From the NCBI GenBank assembly GCA_002010065.2, contig MTMD02000008.1, positions 124,001 to 188,000 of the forward strand: DNA of 64,000 nucleotides, in the 5' to 3' direction. Source of the DNA: Candidatus Pyrohabitans jungbluthii (lineage in GTDB: Archaea; Hydrothermarchaeota; Hydrothermarchaeia; Hydrothermarchaeales; BMS3B). Below are positions 1-6,998 of this stretch, one piece after another (the first letter of the stretch is position 1; every line of letters starts with the position of its first letter). Made by a program: the position numbers and the translations under genes. The notes under the pieces were generated by a model. It worked only from the letters and a program-made list of their open reading frames with translations. It was not told the DNA's origin and did no database searches.

Positions 1-2
1 CG

Positions 3-518
3 GCAACGTATAAAGATACTATAGAATTATATAAAGGGATAGGTATAGCCTCGCCACGACTGCGGAGCGCAGAGAGCTTAGACGTTTTTGATCCGCGCAG
101 CCTTGCAGAGATTGCAGAGCGCAGGATAACTTTCTACCAAGTAATGGAAATGAGCGAAGGTGATTCTATCGCCAGGGAGCTTGTTCAAGGCTATCCCGTC
201 ACCTTTGAGCTGGGCTACCCTGCGCTGAGGCGGGCGTATGAGAGCTCTGGGGACCTGCGACGCGCCACTGTGGAGTGCTTCCTCTCTATACTTTCAGCGG
301 TACCAGATTCCCTGATAATAAAGAAGGCTGGCAAGCGCATAGCAGAAGATGTTTCAAAGCGCGCTCGCCGCGTACTTGAGGAGGGAGTTACAGAGCGAGC
401 GCTGGAAGAGCTGGACGAATACCTGCGCAGCGAGGGAAATTTGCTAAACCCGGGCACAACAGCCGACCTAGTTGCAGCGTCGCTATTTGTTGGGCTTATC
501 AGCGGGATTAGACCATAG
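3..518 (+). CDS. CitG-like triphosphoribosyl-dephospho-CoA synthase family protein, C-terminal part (5' end outside window)
   Basis: The frame is open from the first complete codon of the window, so the true start lies upstream. The visible 171 residues contain the family-like stretch ITFYQVMEMSEGDSIARE followed by a helical C-terminal half. Characterised bacterial CitG proteins make the triphosphoribosyl-dephospho-CoA precursor of the citrate lyase prosthetic group. Archaeal and methylotroph homologues are often found near tetrahydromethanopterin genes and have no firm function. It is followed 8 bp later by a DUF447 gene in the same direction, which supports a C1-cofactor context. The family assignment is fairly good from the sequence pattern; the role is uncertain. 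Confidence 0.7.
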   Translation, partial: ATYKDTIELYKGIGIASPRLRSAESLDVFDPRSLAEIAERRITFYQVMEMSEGDSIARELVQGYPVTFELGYPALRRAYESSGDLRRATVECFLSILSAVPDSLIIKKAGKRIAEDVSKRARRVLEEGVTERALEELDEYLRSEGNLLNPGTTADLVAASLFVGLISGIRP

Positions 519-526
519 GTGATGGC

Positions 527-1120
527 ATGCTTAGCGAGCTTGGATTTAAAAAGGGCAGCGTGGTGGAATGTATAGTTACGACATACAACAGCGACGGCTC
601 GCCAAACGCGGCGCCCATGGGGGTTTACACGCTGGGCGACGCCGAGGTGGTGCTAAAGCTGCATAGAGGCAGCGACACCCTCGCAAACATCTCCCGCGAG
701 GGGTGTGCGGTGCTGAATATTACCTACGATGCGCTGCTTTTTCTCAAGTCGGCGCTTTTAAAGTACTCGCCGGAGGTTAGCCATAGCGAGGTTTCGCGTT
801 CGAAGCTCAACGCACCTTATTTAAAAGCCGCCCATGCGTATGCAGCAATAGAGGCAAAGGCTGTGAAGAGCTATTCGCTCAGTGATTCTCTTGGCGAAAG
901 CCACATTAGCGTTTTGAAGGGCATGGTAAAAGAGGTCAAGGTGCTCAAGCCTTTCCCGCAGGCGCCCTGTCGTGGCTTCTTCGCTGCTGTGGAGCTGGCG
1001 ATAGACCTCAGCAGGGGGAAGAGGGAAAGGGAAGAGCAGCTTAAGAGAATAATGCGTCGCACCCTGCCAGCGCGAGAATATAGAGAAATAGAAGAATTTT
1101 TGAGGAGTCTAAACATTTAG
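527..1120 (+). CDS. DUF447 family protein (flavin-reductase-like split-barrel fold)
   Basis: This 197-residue protein has the DUF447 pattern, with an N-terminal half resembling FMN-binding split barrels (VTTYNSDGSPNAAPMGVY, then a strand and VLNITYD). DUF447 proteins are archaeal and also occur in tetrahydromethanopterin-using methylotrophs; their biochemical role is not established. The start is set by a clean GGTGAT ribosome site at 518-523, three bases before ATG 527. It follows the CitG-like gene by 8 bp, so the two are probably co-transcribed. The 3' end overlaps the convergent HTH gene by 12 bp. Confidence 0.7.
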   Translation: MLSELGFKKGSVVECIVTTYNSDGSPNAAPMGVYTLGDAEVVLKLHRGSDTLANISREGCAVLNITYDALLFLKSALLKYSPEVSHSEVSRSKLNAPYLKAAHAYAAIEAKAVKSYSLSDSLGESHISVLKGMVKEVKVLKPFPQAPCRGFFAAVELAIDLSRGKREREEQLKRIMRRTLPAREYREIEEFLRSLNI

Positions 1121-1678
1121 CTGCGCAGCCTCAGGCAAGCGGTACTCCCACTGCGCTCGAGAGCCGCGCCTCTGCAGCACACCTGACTCATAGAACCTGG
1201 CGAGGTAGGTGGAGAGGCTGCTGAGCTTTATCCTCTCACCGAAGAGTATCTCATACTCCTCCTGTATATCCTGGGAGCGAACCCATTCGCCGGCGTGATT
1301 GTGCCTGAGCAGAAGCAGGAGCTTCTCCTTCTGCGTCATCTTCTCTATGTCATACCTGCCCAGCCAGTTCTCAGCAGCGGGAGCAAAGTCTTCGGTGATT
1401 TCCAGCTCCTCCACACCATACACATAGCTTAGAAAGTCCAGCACCTTCTCCAGAGCAACGCGGTGGCTGAGCTTTTTAAACTCCCTCTCTACCTCCTTGT
1501 CCTCACTCTTCGCCGAAACCTTTATCCCCACGAACCTCTCAGTGCGAAAGATGTAATTGAGGTGCTCTTTAATCTTTTCTTTTGCCTCGCTGTATTCTAA
1601 CCCCTCCAGCTTGAGGCGTGAAGTACCACTGCTCTCCCGTGTCTCCAGAATTATTTCAAGGTACTCCATCTTCACCAT
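1109..1678 (-). CDS. Unknown protein with C-terminal winged helix-turn-helix
   Basis: I do not recognise the family. The 189-residue product has a mixed alpha/beta N-terminal half (about residues 1-115) and a C-terminal winged-helix-like segment (about 120-180) running from EKLLLLLRHNHAGEWVRSQD to a beta-hairpin ending QWEYRLP. It is transcribed divergently from ftsZ. Both promoters carry repeated TGAATA half-sites just downstream of the TATA box, so I infer a DNA-binding regulator that may control itself and ftsZ. An internal ATG three codons in is an alternative start. The N-terminal half could be a ligand or dimerisation module. Confidence 0.65.
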   Translation of the reverse strand: MVKMEYLEIILETRESSGTSRLKLEGLEYSEAKEKIKEHLNYIFRTERFVGIKVSAKSEDKEVEREFKKLSHRVALEKVLDFLSYVYGVEELEITEDFAPAAENWLGRYDIEKMTQKEKLLLLLRHNHAGEWVRSQDIQEEYEILFGERIKLSSLSTYLARFYESGVLQRRGSRAQWEYRLPEAAQLNV

Positions 1679-1679
1679 C

Positions 1680-1735
1680 TATTCACATTCACAGAAGTTA
1701 ACATTATTCAGTGAATACCTGCATATATAAAGCTT
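1680..1735 (-). promoter_or_regulatory. Promoter and candidate operator of the HTH gene
   Basis: On the minus strand a TATA-like box (CTTTATATATGC, 1721-1732) is followed by a perfect palindrome TATTCA-G-TGAATA at 1705-1717. Two more half-sites, TATTCA (1680-1685) and CATTCA (1686-1691), end just before the start codon at 1678. The predicted transcription start falls among these sites. The layout fits a repressor site, possibly autoregulatory; binding is inferred. Confidence 0.5.
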
Positions 1736-1847
1736 GTGCATATCCTTTAAATATGAGCAATGGCAACAGATATTAGCGACATTAATAAGACAGAATATAT
1801 CTACAGCTATTTTTGTTGAATGATGTTTCGAAAATTAAATCGAAAGA

Positions 1848-1889
1848 TTTATATATGTATACTGTGAATGAGTGAATACTAATGAATAC
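1848..1889 (+). promoter_or_regulatory. ftsZ promoter with TGAATA half-site repeats
   Basis: A TATA box (TTTATATATG, 1848-1857) is followed 6 bp later by TGAATG (1864-1869), TGAATA (1873-1878) and TGAATA (1883-1888), all in the same orientation. A further TGAATG lies upstream at 1817-1822. The predicted transcription start is about 1880, inside the repeats and downstream of the GTG at 1872, which therefore cannot be the start codon of this transcript. The same half-site is present at the divergent HTH promoter. Confidence 0.5.
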
Positions 1890-1907
1890 CTGGGGGGTAA
1901 GAAAAAG

Positions 1908-3083
1908 ATGAGAAACCTCGTACAAAAAGCGAAGGAAAATACCGAAAAGATGCAGCCGATAGGAGATGCTCTTGATAAGGAGATAGGTGAAGCCAAGATC
2001 GTCGTCGTTGGATGCGGCGGCGCTGGGAACAACACAATAAATCGCCTTGCGCACATAGGTATCAATGGCGCCCAGCTGATTGCAATAAATACCGACAAGC
2101 AGCACCTCGCCGTTATAAAGGCGGACAAAAAGGTGCTTATAGGCTATGAGATCACCAAGGGCTTGGGCGCTGGCGGCTATCCTGAGATTGGGGAGCAGGC
2201 AGCCATCGAAGCCAAGCCTGCGCTGAAGGACCTCCTCGACGGCGCCGACCTAGTTTTCGTCACCGGTGGTTTGGGCGGCGGCACTGGCACAGGCTCACTT
2301 CCAGTCGTAGCGGAGGTCGCCAAGGACATTGGCGCAGTCGTCGTGGGCGCTGTGACCATGCCTTTCAAGATAGAGCGCGCGCGCATCGGCAAGGCAAAGC
2401 AGGCGTTGGTGAAGCTGCGCAACAACGCTGACAGCGTGGTTGTGATAGACAACAACAAGCTTCTCAGCTATGTGCCTGACCTGCCCATGAACGACGCCTT
2501 CGCCGTCGCCGATGAGGTTCTCGCAAGAATGGTGAAAGGCATCACCGAGACAATTTCCATGCCCAGCCTCGTAAACCTTGACTTCGCTGACGTCCGCGCT
2601 GTTATGCGCGAGGGCTCAAAGAATGGCATCGCAATGATTGGCCTGGGCGAGAGCGACACCCGCAATCGCGCAGAGGAGGCGGTGCTCCACGCCCTGGAGA
2701 ACCCGCTGCTCGAGGTGGACTACCGCGGTGCCACAGGTGCACTGGTGCACATTACCGGCGGCGAAGACCTGACCCTCGCGGAAGCCACAAAGATAGGCGA
2801 GATTGCCACAAGCTACCTGCGCGAGGATTCCAACGTCATCTGGGGCGCCCGCATTGACCCCGAGTTCAACGGCATGGTCCAGGTCATGGTTATCATGACC
2901 GGTGTGCACTCACCTGACATAATGGGGCCTGAGGGAAGCGATATTCAGATACCCAAGCGAGTGGAGATGTCCCGGTTTACCCGCCCAAAACAGCCCAGAA
3001 TCCCCACTCGCCCAGAGATGAACAGCACGCAGCGCGAAGTGCCAGCGATGATCGCCAATCTGGGGATAGACTACATCTTCTAA
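1908..3083 (+). CDS. ftsZ: Cell division protein FtsZ
   Basis: FtsZ is the tubulin-like GTPase that polymerises into the cytokinetic ring at midcell. The GTP-binding tubulin signature GGGTGTGS is present, preceded by the nucleotide-binding VVGCGGAGNN segment and followed by the T7-loop region NLDFADVRAVM with its catalytic Asp. The C-terminal tail is short and ends LGIDYIF. I chose ATG 1908 because it has a GGGGGGT ribosome site at 1892-1898 and lies about 28 nt after the predicted transcription start; the in-frame GTG at 1872 has no such site. This gives 391 residues. A small unknown cassette follows in the same direction. Confidence 0.95.
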   Translation: MRNLVQKAKENTEKMQPIGDALDKEIGEAKIVVVGCGGAGNNTINRLAHIGINGAQLIAINTDKQHLAVIKADKKVLIGYEITKGLGAGGYPEIGEQAAIEAKPALKDLLDGADLVFVTGGLGGGTGTGSLPVVAEVAKDIGAVVVGAVTMPFKIERARIGKAKQALVKLRNNADSVVVIDNNKLLSYVPDLPMNDAFAVADEVLARMVKGITETISMPSLVNLDFADVRAVMREGSKNGIAMIGLGESDTRNRAEEAVLHALENPLLEVDYRGATGALVHITGGEDLTLAEATKIGEIATSYLREDSNVIWGARIDPEFNGMVQVMVIMTGVHSPDIMGPEGSDIQIPKRVEMSRFTRPKQPRIPTRPEMNSTQREVPAMIANLGIDYIF

Positions 3084-3084
3084 T

Positions 3085-3108
3085 CCCCTCCCCTTTTTTG
3101 GGGGGTGG
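3085..3108 (+). promoter_or_regulatory. Hairpin that pairs the ribosome site of the gene after ftsZ
   Basis: CCCCTCCCC (3085-3093), a six-T loop and GGGGGGTGG (3100-3108) form a stem with one wobble and one mismatch. The 3' arm is the only purine-rich ribosome site available to the next ORF. The element could limit translation of that ORF relative to ftsZ, or act as a weak terminator; neither is proven. Confidence 0.4.
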
Positions 3109-3113
3109 CAAAA

Positions 3114-3299
3114 GTGTCTGAGGTTTGTGTTTCCCACAATGTTGGTGGTTTTGAACTGGGCTCAGAGCAGCGTTATCCCTCGAGGACATATTCTCTGCTC
3201 TGCCTCTCTGAAAATCGGGATATCTCCAACTATGTTCTCATACCCATCGAAGGCGCAGGCTTCGTTGTGATAAAACATGAAATTGATGTGGAGGAGTAG
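3114..3299 (+). CDS. Small protein of unknown function, downstream of ftsZ
   Basis: A 61-residue protein of no recognised family, with several predicted beta-strands and an acidic C-terminus (KHEIDVEE). I prefer GTG 3114, because the other in-frame GTG at 3105 lies inside the G-run that should serve as the ribosome site. It sits 30 bp after ftsZ and 3 bp before the next ORF, which suggests a transcript that includes ftsZ. The reading frame is supported mainly by tight packing with its neighbours. Confidence 0.5.
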   Translation: MSEVCVSHNVGGFELGSEQRYPSRTYSLLCLSENRDISNYVLIPIEGAGFVVIKHEIDVEE

Positions 3300-3302
3300 G
3301 TT

Positions 3303-3782
3303 ATGATAAGTCAGGAATTTTTCAAAGAGGTGGCTGGAAACGTCGTAACCAAAGACGACTTTCTTATGCTCAATGTTGAGTTCATCGAAAGCAGCGATCT
3401 GGATTATCTACCAAAGGTTGTAGACAGGCTGCTTGAGATGAAGGGCATATCTACAGCACTGGTTTACGGTATCAAGGGGGGGATGGTTTACCTCGTAGGT
3501 AAGAGCAGAAAGAGAGTCAACCTGACAGCTATGATAAAGCGCGCCTTCCCGGAGCTCGGCAAAGTTAAGGAGGTCAACGGGTACACCTTGGCAATGATCC
3601 CCTTGGGAATGCTGGGATACTTCCACAGTCAAGAGAAAATCCTTCATGTTATTGATGAGCTGATGAACGAGGCTCTCGCAGGTGGGACAGCAACACGAGG
3701 TTTTGGCACAGTCTTTGAAAGAATTGCCGACATAAAGAATCTGATAAGCTTGCCTACCAGAAAGCAGGAGGTTGTATGGTAA
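3303..3782 (+). CDS. Unknown 159-residue protein in the ftsZ cassette
   Basis: I do not recognise this protein. It has an alternating helix/strand pattern with a central VYGIKGGMVYLVGKSRKRVNL segment and a Gly/Thr-rich stretch GGTATRGFGTVFERIAD near the C-terminus. No membrane segment or signal peptide is visible. It begins 3 bp after the preceding small ORF and overlaps the next ORF by 7 bp, so the three genes are probably co-translated. Its place after ftsZ suggests, but does not show, a link with cell division. A weak resemblance to DHHA1-type segments was not strong enough to use. Confidence 0.55.
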   Translation: MISQEFFKEVAGNVVTKDDFLMLNVEFIESSDLDYLPKVVDRLLEMKGISTALVYGIKGGMVYLVGKSRKRVNLTAMIKRAFPELGKVKEVNGYTLAMIPLGMLGYFHSQEKILHVIDELMNEALAGGTATRGFGTVFERIADIKNLISLPTRKQEVVW

Positions 3783-4021
3783 TGGGGGTGATGCGTGTGA
3801 AGAAGTTCGGAAACGTCTCGCACAAGGTGAATGTGATTCTGAGCGTTTTTAAAGAGGGAGAGAAGCTCAACGGCAAGCAGATTGTAGAGAGAGTTCGCGA
3901 AAAGGGGTACAAAATTACAGACTCCCATCTGAAAATGTTCATATACTACAACATGCTGCACAAGCACCTGAAGAAAGAGGAGATAAACGGCGTCAACTAC
4001 TACTACCCGATAAATAGATAA
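3776..4021 (+). CDS. Small winged-helix-like protein, last gene of the ftsZ cassette
   Basis: An 81-residue basic protein with a helix-turn-helix-like core (VILSVFKEGEKLNGKQIVER, then TDSHLKMFIYYNMLHKHL) and a final beta-hairpin NGVNYYYPI typical of a wing. The ATG at 3776 overlaps the previous stop; ATG 3791 and GTG 3797, which follow a GGGGGTG site, are alternative starts. It is the second small HTH-type protein flanking ftsZ in this window. The DNA target is unknown. A T-rich terminator-like tract follows the stop. Confidence 0.55.
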   Translation: MVMGVMRVKKFGNVSHKVNVILSVFKEGEKLNGKQIVERVREKGYKITDSHLKMFIYYNMLHKHLKKEEINGVNYYYPINR

Positions 4022-4032
4022 GCTTCTCCCTC

Positions 4033-4055
4033 TTTTTGGTTTTTGTCTCGTTTTT
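4033..4055 (+). terminator. T-rich terminator after the ftsZ cassette
   Basis: Three T5 runs separated by GG and GTCTCG follow the last gene of the cassette. Oligo-T tracts without a stable hairpin are a common archaeal termination signal. The remaining DNA up to 4186 holds no ORF I can support. Confidence 0.45.
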
Positions 4056-4186
4056 GGAATATGCTATGGTATTTGTTCTGCTGGCAATATACTCTTTTAA
4101 CAGCCAGCAGGGGTTCGGGATAGTCAAGAAAAGTGGCTTTTGACTTCTGTTTTTGGTTTCATTGTTGCAGAAAAATGAGTAAATTA

Positions 4187-4280
4187 TCCAGGAATTTGAC
4201 AGTTTGTAAAGCATAAAATATATGTGTCATGCCAAAAAAGAAAATAACAGGACGATTGAATGAAAATTGTGAAGCTCTGA
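4187..4280 (+). promoter_or_regulatory. Promoter-leader element of the rhodanese gene (copy 1 of a duplicated element)
   Basis: Positions 4187-4228 match 38 of 42 bases of 63693-63734 read on the other strand. The element contains TTTGACA-GTT-TGTAAAG (an imperfect dyad) and a TATA box AAAATATATG (4215-4224). Similarity continues downstream to a tiny ORF at 4260-4280 encoding MKIVKL, whose first five codons parallel the MRIVK start of the right-hand leader peptide at nearly the same distance (73 versus 72 nt). The TGA of the tiny ORF overlaps the rhodanese ribosome site GAGGTGA, suggesting translational coupling. Confidence 0.6.
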
Positions 4281-4289
4281 GGTGAAGGT

Positions 4290-4634
4290 ATGCTTGAAAC
4301 AATTACTGATGGAAAAATAGAAGAGATAACAGTTGAAGAGGCGATAAATATGATCAAGAGTGGGGATGCTGTGCTGCTTGACGTCCGCACCCCCGAGGAA
4401 TACTACGCCGAACATGTGGAAAGAGCGAAATGGATCCCCCTGGACGAACTTCCCGAAAGGCTGGAGGAGCTGGACAGGGAGAAAGCAATCCTTGCTTGCT
4501 TCTGCAGGAGCGGATATCGGAGCTCCCATGCCTGCCACATACTTCAGAAGAATGGGTTTAAGAAACTCTACAATGTCCGCGGGGGTATTATCGCATGGAA
4601 GGAGGCGGGATTTAAGACCGTATCCGGGCCATAG
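4290..4634 (+). CDS. Rhodanese-like sulfurtransferase, single domain
   Basis: A 114-residue single-domain rhodanese that transfers sulfane sulfur via a persulfide on the active-site cysteine. The N-terminal DVRTPEEYYAEHVERA strand-helix and the active-site loop CRSGYRSSHA with catalytic Cys are intact, as is the closing VRGGIIAWKEAGF. An additional Cys two residues before the catalytic one (ACFCRSG) is unusual but not unique. The ribosome site GAGGTGAAGG lies just before ATG 4290. It is 234 bp upstream of a copper ATPase in the same direction and shares a duplicated leader with the ccmE region, so a role in thiol or metal stress is plausible. Confidence 0.9.
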   Translation: MLETITDGKIEEITVEEAINMIKSGDAVLLDVRTPEEYYAEHVERAKWIPLDELPERLEELDREKAILACFCRSGYRSSHACHILQKNGFKKLYNVRGGIIAWKEAGFKTVSGP

Positions 4635-4868
4635 GGGTTCTAGATTTATTATCCTGTAACGCAGTAAGTATTTAGAGTTTAGAAAGAGGTATTTTGCAGT
4701 CACGCTTGCGCTGATACTTGCTGTGAAATTTATTCGGATAGTGTATTCTCTGGCCACCGATTCGTCTTCATAACATTTTCGCGTTGCAAAGAGTAAGGAA
4801 TAAATATTAAACCGCCAATAATGTGTAAGTAAAGTCCGTTTTATTGATGTGAGGAGGTGTATGGGCGG

Positions 4869-6941
4869 ATGAGGGATAAAATGGAACAGCAGCATAGTGA
4901 ACACAATCAGCATAGCCAGCACGCTCAGCATACCCACGAGCATCACATAGAGGAGTTCAAGAAGAAATTCTGGGTCTGCCTTATACTCACTGTTCCTATC
5001 CTGCTTCTCTCTGAAATGATTCAGATGTGGTTTGGTTTTCGCATAGAAATACCATACCAGAAGGTGATTTTATTCATCTTGTCGTCAGCGGTTTATTTCT
5101 ATGGTGGCTCGCCATTCCTGAAGGGAAGTATTAAAGAGATAAAAGCAAGGCAGCCGGGGATGATGACCCTCATAAGCACCGCCATCTCCGTTGCCTTCTT
5201 CTACTCCTCTGCAACCGTCTTTTTTATAGCCGGAAAGGACTTCTTCTGGGAGTTAGCGACGCTTATAGATGTCATGCTTTTCGGGCACTGGATAGAGGCA
5301 AAGAGCATCCTCGGTGCCTCGAGAGCGCTAGAAGAGCTTGTTAAGATAATGCCCACTGTGGCTCACCTTGTGAAGGGCAGTGCCATTGAAGACGTGCCAG
5401 TCTCACAGCTCAAGGCTGGCGATGTTGTGCTGGTTCGCCCCGGTGAGAAGATTCCTGCAGACGGTGTTGTGGTTGAGGGCGAGTCCTATGTGAATGAAGC
5501 CCTGCTTACGGGGGAGTCCAAACCGGTGCACAAAAAGCCTGGGGAGAAGGTAATAGGAGGGGCGATAAACACAGAGGGTGCGCTGAAGGTAAAGATAGAG
5601 CGAACAGGCGAGGAGACCTACCTGGCACAGGTTATAGCGCTGGTGAAACAGGCACAGGAAAGCAGGTCGCGTACGCAAGACCTGGCAAACAGAGCCGCAG
5701 CTTTCCTGTTTTATGTCGCTCTCACTGTGGGAATAGTAACCTACGCGGTATGGTATCTTCTGGGGATGCCCGAATTTGCTCTTGAAAGGGCGGTTACTGT
5801 GCTGGTTATCGCATGTCCTCATGCCCTCGGTCTGGCGATACCCCTGGTGGTTGCCATCTCAACCTCGATAACCGCAAAGAGCGGCATTCTTATTAGAGAT
5901 AGGCGTGCCTTTGAAGCGGCGAAGGATCTCAATGCAGTGGTTTTCGACAAGACGGGCACGCTAACAGAAGGTAAATTCGGCGTCAGCGACGTTATTGCGC
6001 TTATTCCCGAAGATGAGCTTTTAAAACTCACAGCCAGCGTTGAGCGCAACTCTGAGCACATAATAGCAAAGGCAATAGTGGAGTATGCGGAGCACAATGG
6101 CGTAGATATACCCGAGCCAGAGGAATTCAAGGCTATACCTGGGAAAGGCGCCTACGGGAAGGTGGCAGGAAAAGAGGTGTACGTGGCGAGCCCCAACCTG
6201 CTGAAGGAGATGAAGATTGAAGTTAATGACGAGAGAATAAAGGAACTTCAGGAGCAGGGCAAAACTGTCGTCTTTACCCTAGTTGATGGGAAGCTTGCCG
6301 GCGCTTTTGCCCTCGCGGACAGGATAAGGGAAGAGTCTTACGAAGCGGTTAAAAAGCTGAAGGAGCTTGGGGTTAAGGTTTACATGCTTACCGGCGATGC
6401 CGAAGAAGTAGCCAGGTGGGTTTCGAGGGAGCTTGGTATAGACGACTACTTCGCCCAGGTTCTGCCCCACGAGAAGGCTGAGAAAATTAAGCTTCTGAAG
6501 GAGAAGGGGTACCGCGTAGCCATGGTTGGCGACGGCATAAACGATGCCCCTGCCCTGGTTACGGCAGACGTTGGCATCGCCATAGGCGCGGGCACCGATG
6601 TTGCCATTGAGAGTGCGGACATCATCCTCGTGAGGAATGACCCCAGGGATGTGCCAAAGGTTATAGACCTTTCAGGAAAGACCTATGGGAAAATGGTCCA
6701 GAATCTGTGGTGGGCCGCAGGCTACAACATCTTCGCCATACCTCTCGCCGCCGGCGTTCTGTACAGCTATGGCATAGTTGTTAGCCCAGCAATTGGTGCT
6801 CTGCTAATGTCCCTGAGCACAGTGATAGTGGCGATGAACAGCCAGACATTGAGGAAGTACGAGCCGAAAGGAGTAGAGTTTGAGGAGAAGGTGCCTGAGG
6901 TGGAGCATGAGGAGCACAAAGAGCACATGCACCACCACTGA
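4869..6941 (+). CDS. copB: Copper-translocating P-type ATPase, CopB-like (P1B-3)
   Basis: This 690-residue P1B ATPase should pump copper out across the membrane using ATP. It has a His-rich N-terminus (several HxxH groups in the first 27 residues) instead of a CxxC domain, and a His-rich C-terminus. The actuator TGES loop is near residue 214 and the metal-site CPH motif at about 316-318. The phosphorylation motif DKTGT is at about 360-364 and the hinge GDGINDAP follows. CPH with a His-rich tail is characteristic of the CopB (P1B-3) group. ATG 4869 is chosen for the GAGGAGGTG site at 4851-4859; an upstream GTG at 4857 overlaps that site. No TATA box as clear as the rhodanese one is seen at 4635-4856. 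Confidence 0.92.
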   Translation: MRDKMEQQHSEHNQHSQHAQHTHEHHIEEFKKKFWVCLILTVPILLLSEMIQMWFGFRIEIPYQKVILFILSSAVYFYGGSPFLKGSIKEIKARQPGMMTLISTAISVAFFYSSATVFFIAGKDFFWELATLIDVMLFGHWIEAKSILGASRALEELVKIMPTVAHLVKGSAIEDVPVSQLKAGDVVLVRPGEKIPADGVVVEGESYVNEALLTGESKPVHKKPGEKVIGGAINTEGALKVKIERTGEETYLAQVIALVKQAQESRSRTQDLANRAAAFLFYVALTVGIVTYAVWYLLGMPEFALERAVTVLVIACPHALGLAIPLVVAISTSITAKSGILIRDRRAFEAAKDLNAVVFDKTGTLTEGKFGVSDVIALIPEDELLKLTASVERNSEHIIAKAIVEYAEHNGVDIPEPEEFKAIPGKGAYGKVAGKEVYVASPNLLKEMKIEVNDERIKELQEQGKTVVFTLVDGKLAGAFALADRIREESYEAVKKLKELGVKVYMLTGDAEEVARWVSRELGIDDYFAQVLPHEKAEKIKLLKEKGYRVAMVGDGINDAPALVTADVGIAIGAGTDVAIESADIILVRNDPRDVPKVIDLSGKTYGKMVQNLWWAAGYNIFAIPLAAGVLYSYGIVVSPAIGALLMSLSTVIVAMNSQTLRKYEPKGVEFEEKVPEVEHEEHKEHMHHH

Positions 6942-6998
6942 CCTAACTCTTAGCACTTTTCGACATCTTTATAAGCCTCCGATACCTACACTTTTACA

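Noticed and set aside
3303-3782. DHHA1-type phosphoesterase fragment
   Set aside because: Only one short stretch resembles the family, and no DHH or GGGH motif is present.
4227-4946. Open minus-strand frame of 239 codons across the rhodanese gene
   Set aside because: It runs antisense through a clear rhodanese gene and the copper ATPase start, with no family pattern; the matching stretch at both repeat copies is just the promoter element translated.
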